Positions 17,355 to 27,229 of a stretch of DNA of 64,000 nucleotides are shown here, piece after piece. The notes under the pieces were generated by a model. The model had not been told where the DNA came from and ran no database searches. It worked only from the letters and a program-made list of their open reading frames with translations. This stretch comes from Salinicola halophyticus (GTDB lineage: Bacteria > Pseudomonadota > Gammaproteobacteria > Pseudomonadales > Halomonadaceae): positions 353,570 to 417,569 of the forward strand of contig NZ_PZJN01000004.1 in assembly GCF_003206695.1 (NCBI RefSeq), read 5' to 3'. Position 1 is the stretch's first letter. Each line of letters opens with the position of its first letter. The translations under genes were made by a program, and so were the position numbers.

Positions 17355-18050
17355 TCACTCGATAGCCAAAGCTGTCAGCCTTTGCGCCAGCAATTCGGGG
17401 AAGCGCTTGAACCAGCGCTGATTGAGTGGCGATGGATGTGGCAGAGGTGCGAGGACGAAGCGCTTGCGTTCACCGTCGTCGAATGTCAGCTCGGTGACGT
17501 GCGTCGCGCTGAAACGATCGTCTCGGGACCAGAAGGCTTCGAGTGCGTCGCGGACCTCTTTCGTCTGGCCGATACCGAACCAGAAAAACGCTTCGCGCCC
17601 CAGGGTGATGACCTGCTCGCCCTGCCACTGCCGGGTCAGAAGCGCTGCCACCAGCGGCTGGAAACGCCGTTTTACCGCCATTGGCCAGGCCTTGTTGCCG
17701 AGCGGTTTGTAGGGAACGGTGTTGATCCAGAACAGATCCGCCCCCACCGACAGTGATGCCTCGAAGTCCGGCAACGACCGCCCATGACGGTGACGATAGA
17801 GCGCCTCCCGCACCTTCTGTCCACCGGCCCCCACGAATGGCAACCCGATCTCGATCTCCTTCCTGCCGGGATCACGGCCGAAGACGGCGAGCTTTGCTAT
17901 CCGCGGCCCAAGGCCGACGATGGGCGTCAGCGGATCTCGATCGAACTGGCGATAGACCTCGCGATCCAGCCGCTCGAGCTCGGCAGCCTCGCGACGCATC
18001 GCTTTCTCGATATCGGCAGGCAGGGGCTGGGCCTGACGCCTCATGGACAT
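17355..18050 (-). CDS. Uracil-DNA glycosylase family protein
   Basis: 231 aa. VFGRDPGRKEIEIGLPFVGA with following GGQKVREAL matches the motif-1 region of family 4/5-like uracil-DNA glycosylases (G-x-x-P-G ... G-x-PFVG-x-AG), FWINTVPYKPLGNKAW is the middle motif, and PLPHPSPLNQRW the C-terminal His loop. The four Fe-S cysteines of family 4 enzymes are not evident. DNA repair is likely but activity is not proven. ATG 18050 has AGGA 6 nt upstream. Convergent with the DoxX gene, with a small 7-bp hairpin (TGACGGC/GCCGTCA) across the shared ends. Confidence 0.82.
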   Translation of the reverse strand: MSMRRQAQPLPADIEKAMRREAAELERLDREVYRQFDRDPLTPIVGLGPRIAKLAVFGRDPGRKEIEIGLPFVGAGGQKVREALYRHRHGRSLPDFEASLSVGADLFWINTVPYKPLGNKAWPMAVKRRFQPLVAALLTRQWQGEQVITLGREAFFWFGIGQTKEVRDALEAFWSRDDRFSATHVTELTFDDGERKRFVLAPLPHPSPLNQRWFKRFPELLAQRLTALAIE

Positions 18051-18104
18051 GCTTATTCCTCCCGAAACGAGGTGTCGTGGAACAGCCCGCGGGCCACAGC
18101 AGTC

Positions 18105-18578
18105 TCAGTTCCAGGGCGAGTTGAGTATCAGCAGCGACGCATTGAGATAGGCGGCGAAACTGACCCATACCAGGTACGGCACGAGCAATCCGGCAGCAAA
18201 CCGCGAATGGCGCCAGAACGTCACGATCGTCCACACGATCAGCCCCCACATCAGCAGCAGATCGAGCAAGCCGATCAACATCCAGTGTGCCGCGAAGAAT
18301 AGCCACGACCACAGACCGTTGGCGATCAGCTGCAGCACGAAAGGCGTCAACGCTCTTCGGCGCTCGCCGCGCGGCACGATCAGGGTGATCTTCCAGGCCG
18401 CCACCGCCATCATCAGATAGAGCAGCGTCCAGGCGGTGGGAAACAGCCAGTCAGGGGGCGTCAGCGGCGGTTTGTCGAGTGCGGCATACCACTCGCCGGG
18501 CGGCGCCAGAATGCCGCTGCTGGCGGCGATCGCCACCAGCAGCAGCCAGGCGCAGAGAATGAAACTCGAACGACTCAC
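18105..18578 (-). CDS. tspO: TspO/MBR family protein
   Basis: 157 aa with five membrane helices. Family signatures: WYAALDKPPLTPPDWLFPTA, WTLLYLMMAVAAW, QLIANGLWSWLFF and PYLVWVSFAAYLN. Bacterial TspO binds porphyrins and is tied to oxidative or light stress control. The start is GTG 18578, 5 bp after the gloA stop, so it is translated with gloA. Confidence 0.95.
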   Translation of the reverse strand: MSRSSFILCAWLLLVAIAASSGILAPPGEWYAALDKPPLTPPDWLFPTAWTLLYLMMAVAAWKITLIVPRGERRRALTPFVLQLIANGLWSWLFFAAHWMLIGLLDLLLMWGLIVWTIVTFWRHSRFAAGLLVPYLVWVSFAAYLNASLLILNSPWN

Positions 18579-18583
18579 GATGA

Positions 18584-19024
18584 TTACCAGCTACCGGTGT
18601 TTTCCATCGAAGCCCAGGGTTCCTGAGGTTCCAGTGCGTCGCCTTTCTGCAGCAGCTCGATCGAGATGCCGTCCGGCGAGCGGACGAAGGCCATGTGGCC
18701 GTCGCGCGGTGGGCGATTGATGGTGACACCGCCCGCCTGCAGTTTTTCGCACAGCGCATAGATGTCGTCGACGCGATAGGCAAGATGCCCAAAGTTGCGA
18801 CCGCCGGTGTATGTCTCCGGGTCCCAGTTATAGGTCAGCTCGACCATCGGCGACTGCTCGGACTTGGCGCGCGGTGTGTCGTTGGGCGTCGCCAGAAAAA
18901 CCAGGGTGAAGCGTCCCTTGTCGTTTTCCTTGCGCGAGACTTCCTGCAGACCCAGCAGGTCACAGTAGAAACGCAGCGAGGCGTCGAGGTCGGCGACGCG
19001 GACCATGGTGTGCAGGTATTCCAT
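18584..19024 (-). CDS. gloA: Lactoylglutathione lyase (glyoxalase I)
   Basis: 146 aa metalloenzyme converting the methylglyoxal-glutathione hemithioacetal to S-lactoylglutathione. The four metal ligands of E. coli-type GloA can be placed: His5 ([10 protein letters not shown]), Glu in MVELTYNW, His in NFGHLAYRV and Glu in ISIELLQ. ATG 19024 has AGGAG 6 nt upstream; the frame is open slightly further. Cotranscribed with tspO. Confidence 0.95.
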   Translation of the reverse strand: MEYLHTMVRVADLDASLRFYCDLLGLQEVSRKENDKGRFTLVFLATPNDTPRAKSEQSPMVELTYNWDPETYTGGRNFGHLAYRVDDIYALCEKLQAGGVTINRPPRDGHMAFVRSPDGISIELLQKGDALEPQEPWASMENTGSW

Positions 19025-19106
19025 GAAATCTCCTGATTCGTCAGTGTATTGAACCACTCTAGCGTAGACCACGAGCGCCGTTCGGTGAATCTACCGCCTA
19101 TCGCGA

Positions 19107-19511
19107 TCAGTCGGGTCTGATCGCCATGCGACCGCTGCCCAGGAACATCACGGCCAATGCGGCGAAGAAGTACATCCCCTGCAGCTCCAGCGCCCAGCCG
19201 CCCTGCTCGTTGAGCGTTCCCAATTGGGGGAGATGAACCAGCAGGACCGCCACGACCATGTTGCCGGCCATCAGCAGGCCGCCGATTCGCGCCCGCCAAC
19301 CGACGATCGCCATCAGCGGCCCCACCACTTCACCCAGCACTACGCCGTAGGCGAGGAACGCCGGAAGACCCACGCCTGCCAGCATCTGGCCCAAGCCGTC
19401 GAAGCTGCCCGGATGAATGACCTTGTTGATGCCATGGAAAAGAATCAGGATGCCGACGCACAGGCGAACGATCAGTTTGCCGAGATCATCGTTTTTAAGC
19501 AGTTGACGCAT
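19107..19511 (-). CDS. DoxX family membrane protein, copy 2
   Basis: 134 aa, four membrane helices, strongly similar to the 16941 copy (both have RLCVG-ILI-HGI-K near the start, IVGWRARIGGLLMA in the middle and VMFLGSG/IMFLGSG near the end). GGAG lies 8 nt before ATG 19511. It follows azoR by 18 bp on the same strand, so the pair is an operon, suggesting a joint role in quinone or electrophile stress. Confidence 0.9.
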   Translation of the reverse strand: MRQLLKNDDLGKLIVRLCVGILILFHGINKVIHPGSFDGLGQMLAGVGLPAFLAYGVVLGEVVGPLMAIVGWRARIGGLLMAGNMVVAVLLVHLPQLGTLNEQGGWALELQGMYFFAALAVMFLGSGRMAIRPD

Positions 19512-19529
19512 GCTGGAGTCTCCGGACCA

Positions 19530-20138
19530 TTAAAATCGCGATGAAACGTACTGACCGATCGCCTGCTGCGCCTCTTTCAAGGACTGCTGCTTGCGCTCAT
19601 CGCCCATGTTGAGGCCTTCCGCATAGATCGTATCGACATCCTTGATGCCGATCAGCCCCAGCATGTGCTTGAGATGCGGCGTTTGGGAATCCATCTCCGT
19701 GCCGGCATACATGCCGCCGCGTGCTGCCAGAATCAGGCCCGACTTGTTCTCCAGCAGCCCCACCGGACCATTGGCGGTGTACTGGAAGGTCTTGCCGGCG
19801 CGCAGGATACGGTCGAACCACGACTTGAGCTGGCTGGGAATCCCCAGGTTGTAGAGCGGTACGGCCAGCACCAGCAAGTCGCTGGCTTCGACTTCGGCCA
19901 GCAGTTCATCGGAGATCCGCGCCAGATCCTGCTGTTCGGGGCTGCGCTCGGCGGGCTCGGTCATCCAGCTCTTCATTTCCGTCCCTGTCAGATGCGGCAA
20001 TGCCTGTTCGACCACATTGCGCTCGGTGAGCTCGACATCGTGAGCTTCCAGGGCCTGCTTGAAAGATTCCGCCAGCGCGCGGGATTGGCCACCTTCGCCG
20101 AAGAGGGAACTGGTGATGAGAAGAATGCGTTGCGTCAT
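19530..20138 (-). CDS. azoR: FMN-dependent NADH-azoreductase
   Basis: 203 aa flavodoxin-like quinone/azo reductase (E. coli AzoR 201 aa). Visible: ILLITSSLFGEGGQSRALAE at the FMN phosphate loop, AVPLYNLGIPSQLKSWFDRI, the KTFQYTANGPVGLL stretch and ARGGMYAGTEMDSQTPHLKH. Likely reduces quinones and azo or nitro compounds under thiol-specific stress. ATG 20138 has GGAG 8 nt upstream. First gene of azoR-doxX. Confidence 0.95.
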   Translation of the reverse strand: MTQRILLITSSLFGEGGQSRALAESFKQALEAHDVELTERNVVEQALPHLTGTEMKSWMTEPAERSPEQQDLARISDELLAEVEASDLLVLAVPLYNLGIPSQLKSWFDRILRAGKTFQYTANGPVGLLENKSGLILAARGGMYAGTEMDSQTPHLKHMLGLIGIKDVDTIYAEGLNMGDERKQQSLKEAQQAIGQYVSSRF

Positions 20139-20293
20139 GAACCTATCTCCAAGCCTGAGTCGATTAACCAAGGCGCCGGCACTGGCCGGCGCACGTTGGA
20201 GGCATTATTCGTTGTCATTTTTGAAATGAAAATCGCGAAAAATGGCGCGAATCATTCGAATGCATCGTTTTATGCCGTTAGGCATCGGCTTGA

Positions 20294-21079
20294 CTAGCGG
20301 TGCGCTTCGACCCCCTGTCCACAGCCGTGAAACTCGCGTCCGCCATAGCGTAGCATCACCTTGACCGGCCAGGGTTTACCGCTCATATCGTCAAAACAGG
20401 CGCCAGCCCGAAGGTTCAGCTCCATCGGGTAGCGCCCGCTATCGCTGACCAACACCATGTTGGCATCGCTTCCGTTGTGGATCGAAGCAACCCGGTAATC
20501 GAACGTGTCACTGGCCTGGCCGTAGTCGGATACCAGGGTCAACGAATGGCTATTGCGATCGAGCGATACATTCCAGCCCGGCTCGTTGCCGCCCGCGTAG
20601 AAAATGCTGTCGGGATGTTGCTCACGGGTCGTCGTCTCACGCTCGTTGGCCAGCGTGCAGACCAGCTGCCCGTTGTCGCTCTCGACACGGGCGTCGCGGC
20701 CCTGGCGCCAGAACGAGACTCCATCGAGTTCGTAACGGGATCCGGCGCCCACCACCGCGCGGGGCAGCTCGGTCTCGCCCAGCGCCGTCCACAGTCGCAA
20801 CCGCTTGTCATCCGGAGTCGTCGTGACCAGATCCTGAGAGGGTGTACAGCGCCAGGCGGTGAAGGTATCGCCACCATCCGCAAAGAAGGCACTGGGCAGC
20901 AGCGGCGACTTGAGCGAGTCCAGCGTCGACGACGGCGCGGCAGAGTGCGTCTCCTGATGCCCGCCGCTGGCACAACCCGCGAGCATGAGCGCGCCGAGTG
21001 AAAGGGTCAGCCAGCGGACCGATGAACGATGACGATAGAGGGCGCGGCGGTCTTTGCCAGCCTGAAGCGCTTTGGACAT
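20294..21079 (-). CDS. Lipoprotein with MliC-like and COG3650-like domains
   Basis: 261 aa. A signal sequence ends in lipobox LMLAGC, so the mature protein is a lipoprotein. Residues about 65-145 resemble MliC lysozyme inhibitors (WRCTP, LDGVSFWRQGRDARVE, LVCTL), and residues about 155-255 resemble the COG3650 domain (FYAGGNEPGWNVSLDRNSHS, then ACFDDMSGKPWPVKVMLRYG). The pairing suggests protection of the envelope against lysozyme-type enzymes. Start taken at ATG 21079; GTG 21109 is an in-frame alternative and the ribosome-binding site is weak for both. Confidence 0.82.
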   Translation of the reverse strand: MSKALQAGKDRRALYRHRSSVRWLTLSLGALMLAGCASGGHQETHSAAPSSTLDSLKSPLLPSAFFADGGDTFTAWRCTPSQDLVTTTPDDKRLRLWTALGETELPRAVVGAGSRYELDGVSFWRQGRDARVESDNGQLVCTLANERETTTREQHPDSIFYAGGNEPGWNVSLDRNSHSLTLVSDYGQASDTFDYRVASIHNGSDANMVLVSDSGRYPMELNLRAGACFDDMSGKPWPVKVMLRYGGREFHGCGQGVEAHR

Positions 21080-21224
21080 GAGCAAGGTTTCCGAGAGATG
21101 TCTGAACACGGCGAGCCGTCATGAAAAAGCGCCGCGAGATCGTCTCGCGACGCAACGTTCAGCCTAACATGCCAGGGCTACTGGCGGGCCAAACCATGAA
21201 CGCGTTCATCGCTCGAAACACGTC

Positions 21225-23513
21225 TCAGGCGTAGCGCTGGCGCAGCTCGCGAGCGGCCTCGACCATGTTGGCCAGCGCCGGCTCTACCTCCGCCCAGCCT
21301 CGGGTCTTGAGGCCGCAGTCCGGGTTGACCCAGAGCCGCTCGGCGGGAATCTTCTCTGCCGCCTTGGCCATCAGGTCGACCATCCAGGCCCGCTCGGGAA
21401 TGTTCGGCGAGTGTATATCGTAGACCCCGGGTCCGATCTCGTTGGGGTAATCGAAGTGCTGGAAGGCGTCGAGCAGTTCCATGTCCGAGCGCGACGTTTC
21501 GATGGTGATGACATCGGCGTCCATGGCCGCGATGGCGCCGATGATGTCGTTGAATTCGGCATAGCACATGTGGGTATGAATCTGGGTCGCGTCGGCGACG
21601 ACCGCCGCGCTCAACTGGAAGCACTCCACCGCCCAGTCGAGATACGCCTGCCACTCGGCCTGACGCAGCGGCAGCCCCTCGCGCAGCGCCGGTTCGTCGA
21701 TCTGAATGATCGCAATGCCGGCACGCTCGAGATCGGCGACCTCGTCACGCAACGCCAGCGCAATCTGACGACAGGTGGTGGCCCGCGGCTGATCATCGCG
21801 CACGAAGGACCACTGCAGGATGGTCACCGGACCGGTGAGCATGCCTTTCATCGGCTTGTCGGTGAGCGACTGGGCGTATTCGCTCCAGCGCACCGTCATC
21901 GCCGCGGGTCGCGTCACGTCTCCGAAGATCACCGGCGGCTTGACGCAGCGTGAGCCGTAGCTCTGGACCCAGCCGTTCTGAGTGAAGGCAAAGCCATCGA
22001 GCTGTTCGCCGAAGTATTCGACCATATCGTTGCGCTCGGCTTCGCCATGCACCGGCACGTCGAGCCCTAGCCGCGCCTGGCGTTCGACCACCTGAGCAAT
22101 CTCTTCGCGCATGCGGTTCTCGTAATCCGCCACATCGAGCTCGCCGCGCTTGAAGTCGCGGCGCGCCGTGCGGATTTCCTGCGTCTGCGGGAAGGAGCCA
22201 ATCGACGTCGTCGGGAACAGCGGAAGCTCGAGTCGCGCCCGCTGTGCCGACGCTCGCACCGAATAGACGTTGTCACGCCGCGTATCGGCGACACCGACTC
22301 TGGTCAGACGCTCGGCGACCTGTGGCTTATGGATATGCTGGGATTCACGCCGCGTGGCCAGTGCCCGGTTCGACTCCTCGACCCGCTGGCGATCCGTGGG
22401 CGTTTCGGCACCCTCGAGCACGTGCGCCAGCGTGACGACTTCATCGAGCTTCTGACGCGCAAACGCCAGCCAGCTCTTCAATTCCGGATCCAGCCGGGCC
22501 TCGTTGTCCAGATCGACGGGGACGTGAAGCAGTGAGCAGCTTGGCGCCAGCCACAGGCGATCGCCCAGACGGGCCCTGGCATCCTTGAGTTCTGCGGCGA
22601 GGCGGCTCAGGTCGGCACGCCAGATGTTGCGACCGTCGATGGCACCCACGGAGAGCACCTTGTACGGGGACAGGCGGTCGAGCACCGCGGTCAACTGCTG
22701 TGGGGCCCGTACCAGGTCGATGTGCAGCCCTTCGACCGGCAGCGACACCGCCAGACCCAGATTGCCGCCAAGGCCGCCGAAGTAACTCGCCAACAGCAAC
22801 TTCACTGGGGCCGACTGCAACTGGTTGTAGGCGAACTCGAAAGCACGCTGCCACTCGTCGGGCAGGTCCTGGACCAACGCCGGTTCGTCAAGCTGCACCC
22901 ATTCGACGCCGGCATCCGCCAGCCGGCTCAGAATCTGACCGTAGGTCGACATCAGATTATCGAGCAGAGAGAGACGCTCGAGACCTTCGCTCTTGGACTT
23001 GGCCAGCCACAGCCAGGTCACGGGGCCGGTCAACGCCACCTTGACCGGATACCCCGCCGACTTCGCCTCGGCGACTTCGTCGAACAGGCGCTCGCTGGCG
23101 ATACGGAAGGTCTGCCCTTCGTGCAGTTCCGGCACCAGGTAATGATAGTTGGTGTCGAAATACTTGGTCATCTCGCATGCTGCCGCCGGCTCGCCGGACG
23201 GCGCCCGGCCGCGGGCCATGCGGAAACTGGTATCGAGATCGACCTCGCCTTCGACACTACCGAAACGCGGCGGCACCGCGCCGACCAGCACGGAAACGTT
23301 GAGCACCTGATCGTAGAAGGCGAAATCACCGACCGTGACGAGATCCAGACCTGCATCGATCTGTTGCTGCCAGTGAATCTTGCGCAGGCTTGCCCCTTCC
23401 AGCTCGAGACCGTCACGATCGAGTTCGCCTTTCCAGTAGGCCTCGACCGCCTTCTTCAATTCACGATGGGCGCCAATGCGCGGATAGCCCAAGGTATGCG
23501 CCAGAGTGGTCAT
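21225..23513 (-). CDS. metE: Cobalamin-independent methionine synthase
   Basis: 762 aa (E. coli MetE 753 aa). Transfers a methyl group from 5-methyltetrahydropteroyl-polyglutamate to homocysteine, the last step of methionine synthesis, in the cytoplasm. N-terminus [20 protein letters not shown] is standard. Zinc ligands sit in [10 protein letters not shown] (His and Cys) and [11 protein letters not shown] (Cys). [20 protein letters not shown] marks the start of the catalytic half. Divergent from metR, the usual activator arrangement. No cobalamin riboswitch fits in the 125 bp upstream. Confidence 0.98.
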   Translation of the reverse strand: MTTLAHTLGYPRIGAHRELKKAVEAYWKGELDRDGLELEGASLRKIHWQQQIDAGLDLVTVGDFAFYDQVLNVSVLVGAVPPRFGSVEGEVDLDTSFRMARGRAPSGEPAAACEMTKYFDTNYHYLVPELHEGQTFRIASERLFDEVAEAKSAGYPVKVALTGPVTWLWLAKSKSEGLERLSLLDNLMSTYGQILSRLADAGVEWVQLDEPALVQDLPDEWQRAFEFAYNQLQSAPVKLLLASYFGGLGGNLGLAVSLPVEGLHIDLVRAPQQLTAVLDRLSPYKVLSVGAIDGRNIWRADLSRLAAELKDARARLGDRLWLAPSCSLLHVPVDLDNEARLDPELKSWLAFARQKLDEVVTLAHVLEGAETPTDRQRVEESNRALATRRESQHIHKPQVAERLTRVGVADTRRDNVYSVRASAQRARLELPLFPTTSIGSFPQTQEIRTARRDFKRGELDVADYENRMREEIAQVVERQARLGLDVPVHGEAERNDMVEYFGEQLDGFAFTQNGWVQSYGSRCVKPPVIFGDVTRPAAMTVRWSEYAQSLTDKPMKGMLTGPVTILQWSFVRDDQPRATTCRQIALALRDEVADLERAGIAIIQIDEPALREGLPLRQAEWQAYLDWAVECFQLSAAVVADATQIHTHMCYAEFNDIIGAIAAMDADVITIETSRSDMELLDAFQHFDYPNEIGPGVYDIHSPNIPERAWMVDLMAKAAEKIPAERLWVNPDCGLKTRGWAEVEPALANMVEAARELRQRYA

Positions 23514-23621
23514 GGGTAGGGTCTCTCAGGGTTAGCGGTTAGAATGAACGAGGTGCTGGCCTGTCACGCAGTCTGTCCATCGACGCATCCTGAATCAAAC
23601 GCGTTTACCTAATCATCAACG

Positions 23622-23634
23622 TGAGCAAAATTCA
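23622..23634. promoter_or_regulatory. Candidate MetR operator in the metE-metR intergenic region
   Basis: TGAGCAAAATTCA resembles the MetR consensus TGAA-N2-T-N2-TTCA, with outer TGA/TTCA conserved and the fourth and central positions off. It ends 4 bp before the metR start, which would fit autorepression. Confidence 0.4.
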
Positions 23635-23638
23635 TAGA

Positions 23639-24571
23639 ATGCTCGAACTTCGCCATCTACGTACGTTGATCGCTCTGCGCGACACTGGCTCGCTGGTCGA
23701 GGCGGCGGAACGCGTTCACCTGACCCAGTCCGCGTTATCGCACCAGATCAAGGATCTGGAGTCGCGGCTCGGCATGCCGCTGTTCGCTCGCAAGACGCGC
23801 CCGGTCTCGTTCACCCGGGCCGGAGAACGCTTGCTGACGTTGGCCGAACAGGTACTGCCCCAGTTACGTCTGGCGGAGCGGGATCTGGCACGACTGGCGG
23901 GGCATGAGCAGGGTCGCCTGCACATGGCGATCGAGTGTCACAGCTGTTTCCAGTGGCTGATGCCGACGATCGATCACTTTCGCGATCACTGGCCGGAAAT
24001 CGAGATCGATATTCCCAGCGGTCAGAATTTCGATCTGCTGCCCGGGCTGACCCGTGAAGCGCTGGATCTGGTCATCACCGACAACCCCCAGCCGCTACCG
24101 GGCGTTCACTACGCCCCACTGTTCCGCTACGAAGGTCTGCTCGCCGTTGCCAGGCAGCATTCGCTGGCTGCTCGCAGCTGGGTCGAGCCGGCAGATCTGA
24201 TCGCGGAAACGCTCATCGTCTATCCGGTGGAACACTCTCGCCTGGACGTCTTCACGCAGTTTCTCGACCCGGTGAACGTGCGTCCGCAGGAGATTCGCAG
24301 TGCTGAACTCACGGTGATGATGATGCAGCTGGTGGCGAGTGGCCGTGGCGTCTGCGCCCTGCCCAACTGGGCACTCACCGAGTATCTGGAACGCGACTAC
24401 GTCAAGGCGCTGCCGCTGGGCAAAGATGGGGTATGGAGTACGCTTTACGCGGCGATTCGGGAAGACACGCTGGAGCTACCCTGGATGGAAGACTTCATTC
24501 GTACCGCGCGAGACACCTCGTTCGCGGTGCTGAGCGGGATCAAGCCGGCGGGCATGACGGAGCCTGCCTGA
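23639..24571 (+). CDS. metR: LysR-family regulator of methionine synthesis
   Basis: 310 aa. N-terminal LysR helix-turn-helix (LRHLRTLIALRDTGSLVEAA, then LTQSALSHQIKDLESRLGMP), then the substrate-binding-like co-inducer domain with the MetR-typical IECHSCFQWLMPTIDHFRDH. Homocysteine is the known co-inducer of this family. Divergent from metE, which it should activate. ATG 23639 (MLELRHLR) matches the family start; the frame is open 18 bp further. Confidence 0.96.
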   Translation: MLELRHLRTLIALRDTGSLVEAAERVHLTQSALSHQIKDLESRLGMPLFARKTRPVSFTRAGERLLTLAEQVLPQLRLAERDLARLAGHEQGRLHMAIECHSCFQWLMPTIDHFRDHWPEIEIDIPSGQNFDLLPGLTREALDLVITDNPQPLPGVHYAPLFRYEGLLAVARQHSLAARSWVEPADLIAETLIVYPVEHSRLDVFTQFLDPVNVRPQEIRSAELTVMMMQLVASGRGVCALPNWALTEYLERDYVKALPLGKDGVWSTLYAAIREDTLELPWMEDFIRTARDTSFAVLSGIKPAGMTEPA

Positions 24572-24608
24572 ACGAAAAACCGCGACACGGATTGGAAGCG
24601 CATCGTCG

Positions 24609-26243
24609 TTAGGTCGACTCTTCATCGAAAGTCAGCGGCCGGATTGCCTCGCGCCCGTGCAGCGGCAGCAACAGGCTGAATCGGGCACCGCCCAGGCTCT
24701 CGCTGCGATCGACCACGACGTTGCCCCCGTGCCAGGCCATGATTTTCTGGACGATGGAGAGTCCCAGCCCGTAGCCGCCGGAGCGTCGCGTACGACTATC
24801 ATCGAGCCGGGCGAACGGCTTGAAGATGGCGATACGTTTCTCTTCCGGTACACCGGGGCCGTCATCCTCGACATCGATACGGACCGCTCGCGGCTCGCGG
24901 TGGACGTTCACCATGACCCGATGCTCAGCGTGGCGACAGGCATTGGCGACCAGATTCTGCACCGCCCGCTGCAGATAGCGCGGTTCCGCTTCCACCTCCA
25001 GCTCTTCGCCATCGGCAACCCGCAACTCGAGATGGGGATGTAGCGGACTCAGGGTATCCAGCACTCGCCACGCCACCGCGCGACACTCCAGGCTCTCGGT
25101 CTTCAGCGACACCCCCTGCGCGGTTTCGCTGTCGAGCTTGGCATAGGTCAGAATTTCATCGATCAGCCGGTCGAGTTCGGCAATATCCTCGTCGATGCCG
25201 GCCAGCTGGCGCTGGGCGACTTCATCCCGACTGAGATCCTCCAGCATCTGTACCGCGAAACGAATGCGTGCCACCGGCGTGCGCAATTCATGCGACACCG
25301 CACGAATCATCTCCTGCTGGCTGCGCAATAGCGACTGAACCTGGGACGCCATGCCGTTGAGCGCCATGCCCAGGCGTCCGACGAAATCGTTGCTGTCGAC
25401 CCGCACTCTCGAATTGAGATGGCCCGCCGCAATTCGCGTTGCGGCGCGCTCGAGCCGACCCACTCGGCCCTCGACGCTCCACACGATCAGATAGATCCCC
25501 CCCGCCAGAGCGGTCAGCACCATGATCAACAACGCCAGGGCCAACGATAGTGGCACCGATTCGAATCCGGGCAGCGGGCCGATCCGCAGCCAGCGGTCCG
25601 CACCGACTCGAGCGTGAATATAAAGCTCGCTGAGGCCGGTATCGAAACGCACCACCACCTCGCCGGCATCGAGACGCGTCGCCTGGATCGGGTCGACATC
25701 CGTGGGGGGTGACGTATACAGACCGATCGGCACGTGGAACTGACGTTTGACGCGCGCAAGCCGGCGAGCCTGAATATCGGCCTTCTCGCCACTCAACCAG
25801 CTGCGAAGCACCTCGGTTATCCCCCGAAGCTGCATCTCGTTGAGACTATTGATGCGTGACGCCAGCACCCAGTTCGAGTGAGGCAGCTGGTAGAGAGAGC
25901 GCCAGCCGTCGTCGGTCGACTCGATCACCGGGCGATTCTCGCGCAGACGTGCACGCTCGAAGTAGTTCAGCGACAGATCATCGAGCCTGAACAGTCCCAA
26001 CGGCATGCCCAGGGTCGACGCCATCGACGCCAGCCATTCGTCGCGCTTGGCCAACGGCTGGAGCGAGACGAGATCCGCGAGCAACGCCAGCGGACCGCTG
26101 ACCAGATTTTCCCGGTAGTGCTCCTGGCGCACTTTATCGACCATCAGGAAGCCGAACAGCACCATCGTGAAGGTGATGACCAACGCCGCCAGCAGCGACG
26201 CGTAGAATCGCAGAAATGTGCTGTCGGTAAAGGAACGACGCAT
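24609..26243 (-). CDS. Sensor histidine kinase, RstB-like
   Basis: 544 aa inner-membrane kinase. Membrane helix at residues about 14-35, a periplasmic domain of some 195 residues, a second helix at about 231-255, HAMP, then the H-box with His318 in AVSHELRTPVARIR, N-box NLVANACRHA, G1 DVEDDGPGVPEE and G2 GGYGLGLSIV. The periplasmic region and the RstA-like partner suggest RstB-type; the signal is unknown. Convergent with metR. It lies 266 bp downstream of its response regulator, an unusually large gap for such a pair; that gap holds only a weak 63-codon frame (26297-26488, minus). Confidence 0.93.
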   Translation of the reverse strand: MRRSFTDSTFLRFYASLLAALVITFTMVLFGFLMVDKVRQEHYRENLVSGPLALLADLVSLQPLAKRDEWLASMASTLGMPLGLFRLDDLSLNYFERARLRENRPVIESTDDGWRSLYQLPHSNWVLASRINSLNEMQLRGITEVLRSWLSGEKADIQARRLARVKRQFHVPIGLYTSPPTDVDPIQATRLDAGEVVVRFDTGLSELYIHARVGADRWLRIGPLPGFESVPLSLALALLIMVLTALAGGIYLIVWSVEGRVGRLERAATRIAAGHLNSRVRVDSNDFVGRLGMALNGMASQVQSLLRSQQEMIRAVSHELRTPVARIRFAVQMLEDLSRDEVAQRQLAGIDEDIAELDRLIDEILTYAKLDSETAQGVSLKTESLECRAVAWRVLDTLSPLHPHLELRVADGEELEVEAEPRYLQRAVQNLVANACRHAEHRVMVNVHREPRAVRIDVEDDGPGVPEEKRIAIFKPFARLDDSRTRRSGGYGLGLSIVQKIMAWHGGNVVVDRSESLGGARFSLLLPLHGREAIRPLTFDEEST

Positions 26244-26509
26244 GTTGGATCTCGCGCGGCAATCGGCTTATAGAGCAGCCCGAACGGGGACTCCGGCTAC
26301 CTACAGGAAGAGACGGGGCCCACCGAGGGACGGTACCGGAGTCGACGAGCGGAAAGAAGGGAAATCGGCCATGAGCCTTCCTGCCATCCGGCATTATTCT
26401 CGCCCGTCGTCAACGGGAGCCCAAGGAGAAGAGTCCAGCACCAGGCGGCTCGCCGAGCGGCGGTCATGTCACTGCCGACGGCGGCCACGCGAGCCGGCCC
26501 CTTCTCGCT

Positions 26510-27229
26510 TCAACTGTCCCGGACGAAGAGATACCCTTTGCTACGCACGGTCTTGATGCGATGAGGGTGATTGGGATCGTCACCGATCTTGGGACGAATG
26601 CGCGAGACTCGCACGTCGATGGAACGATCCTGCCCGTCATACTTGATGCCGCGCAGTTGGGAGAAGATCTCCTCCCGCGTCAGTACGCGACCGGCATTGT
26701 CGGCCAGCAGCCAGAGGAGGTCGAATTCGGCGCTGGTCAGGTCGATCCGCTGTTCTTCCAGCCACGCTTCACGCGTTGCGCTGTCGATGACCAGGTTCTC
26801 GAACGTCAGACGCGTCGCCCCGCTCGAAGAGATCATGCTGTCGGCACGACGCATCAGCGCCCGCATGCGGGCCAGCAGCACTCGTGGCTGGACCGGCTTG
26901 GGCACGTAATCATCGGCCCCCATCTCCAGGCCCAGCACCTGATCCATGTCGTCGGTGCGTGCCGTCAGCATCAGAATGGGGCCGGGATAATGCGGTCGTG
27001 CCCGGCGACAGATCGACAGGCCATCCTCGCCGGGCAGCATCAAATCGAGGATCACCATATCCGGCTGTTCCTCGATGATGCGCTCCACCCCGCGGGCACC
27101 ATCGTGTTCGAGTCCTACCTGGAAGCCATTGGCCTCGAGATATTCCCGCGTCAGATGAGCCAGACGTTCGTCGTCTTCGATAATCAATACGCGATCTTGA
27201 TGTGCAGTGCTGTCCAAGCTGTCATCCAT
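26510..27229 (-). CDS. OmpR-family response regulator, RstA-like
   Basis: 239 aa. Receiver domain with acidic pocket (LIIEDDERL) and phospho-acceptor Asp62 in VILDLMLPGEDG, Thr in LTARTDD and Lys in PKPVQPRVLL. C-terminal winged helix with LTSAEFDLLWLLADNAGRVL and SIDVRVSRIRPKIGDDP, closest in style to RstA. It pairs with the kinase downstream. ATG 27229 directly abuts AAAGGG, so the exact start may be a few codons later. Confidence 0.93.
   Translation of the reverse strand: MDDSLDSTAHQDRVLIIEDDERLAHLTREYLEANGFQVGLEHDGARGVERIIEEQPDMVILDLMLPGEDGLSICRRARPHYPGPILMLTARTDDMDQVLGLEMGADDYVPKPVQPRVLLARMRALMRRADSMISSSGATRLTFENLVIDSATREAWLEEQRIDLTSAEFDLLWLLADNAGRVLTREEIFSQLRGIKYDGQDRSIDVRVSRIRPKIGDDPNHPHRIKTVRSKGYLFVRDS

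Noticed and set aside
23514-23638. Cobalamin or SAM riboswitch upstream of metE
   Set aside because: Only 125 bp lie between metE and metR, and no conserved riboswitch core is visible; MetR control explains the layout.
26297-26488. A 63-codon minus-strand gene between the RstAB-like regulator and kinase
   Set aside because: No ribosome-binding site, poor composition and no recognisable motif; kept only as a note.
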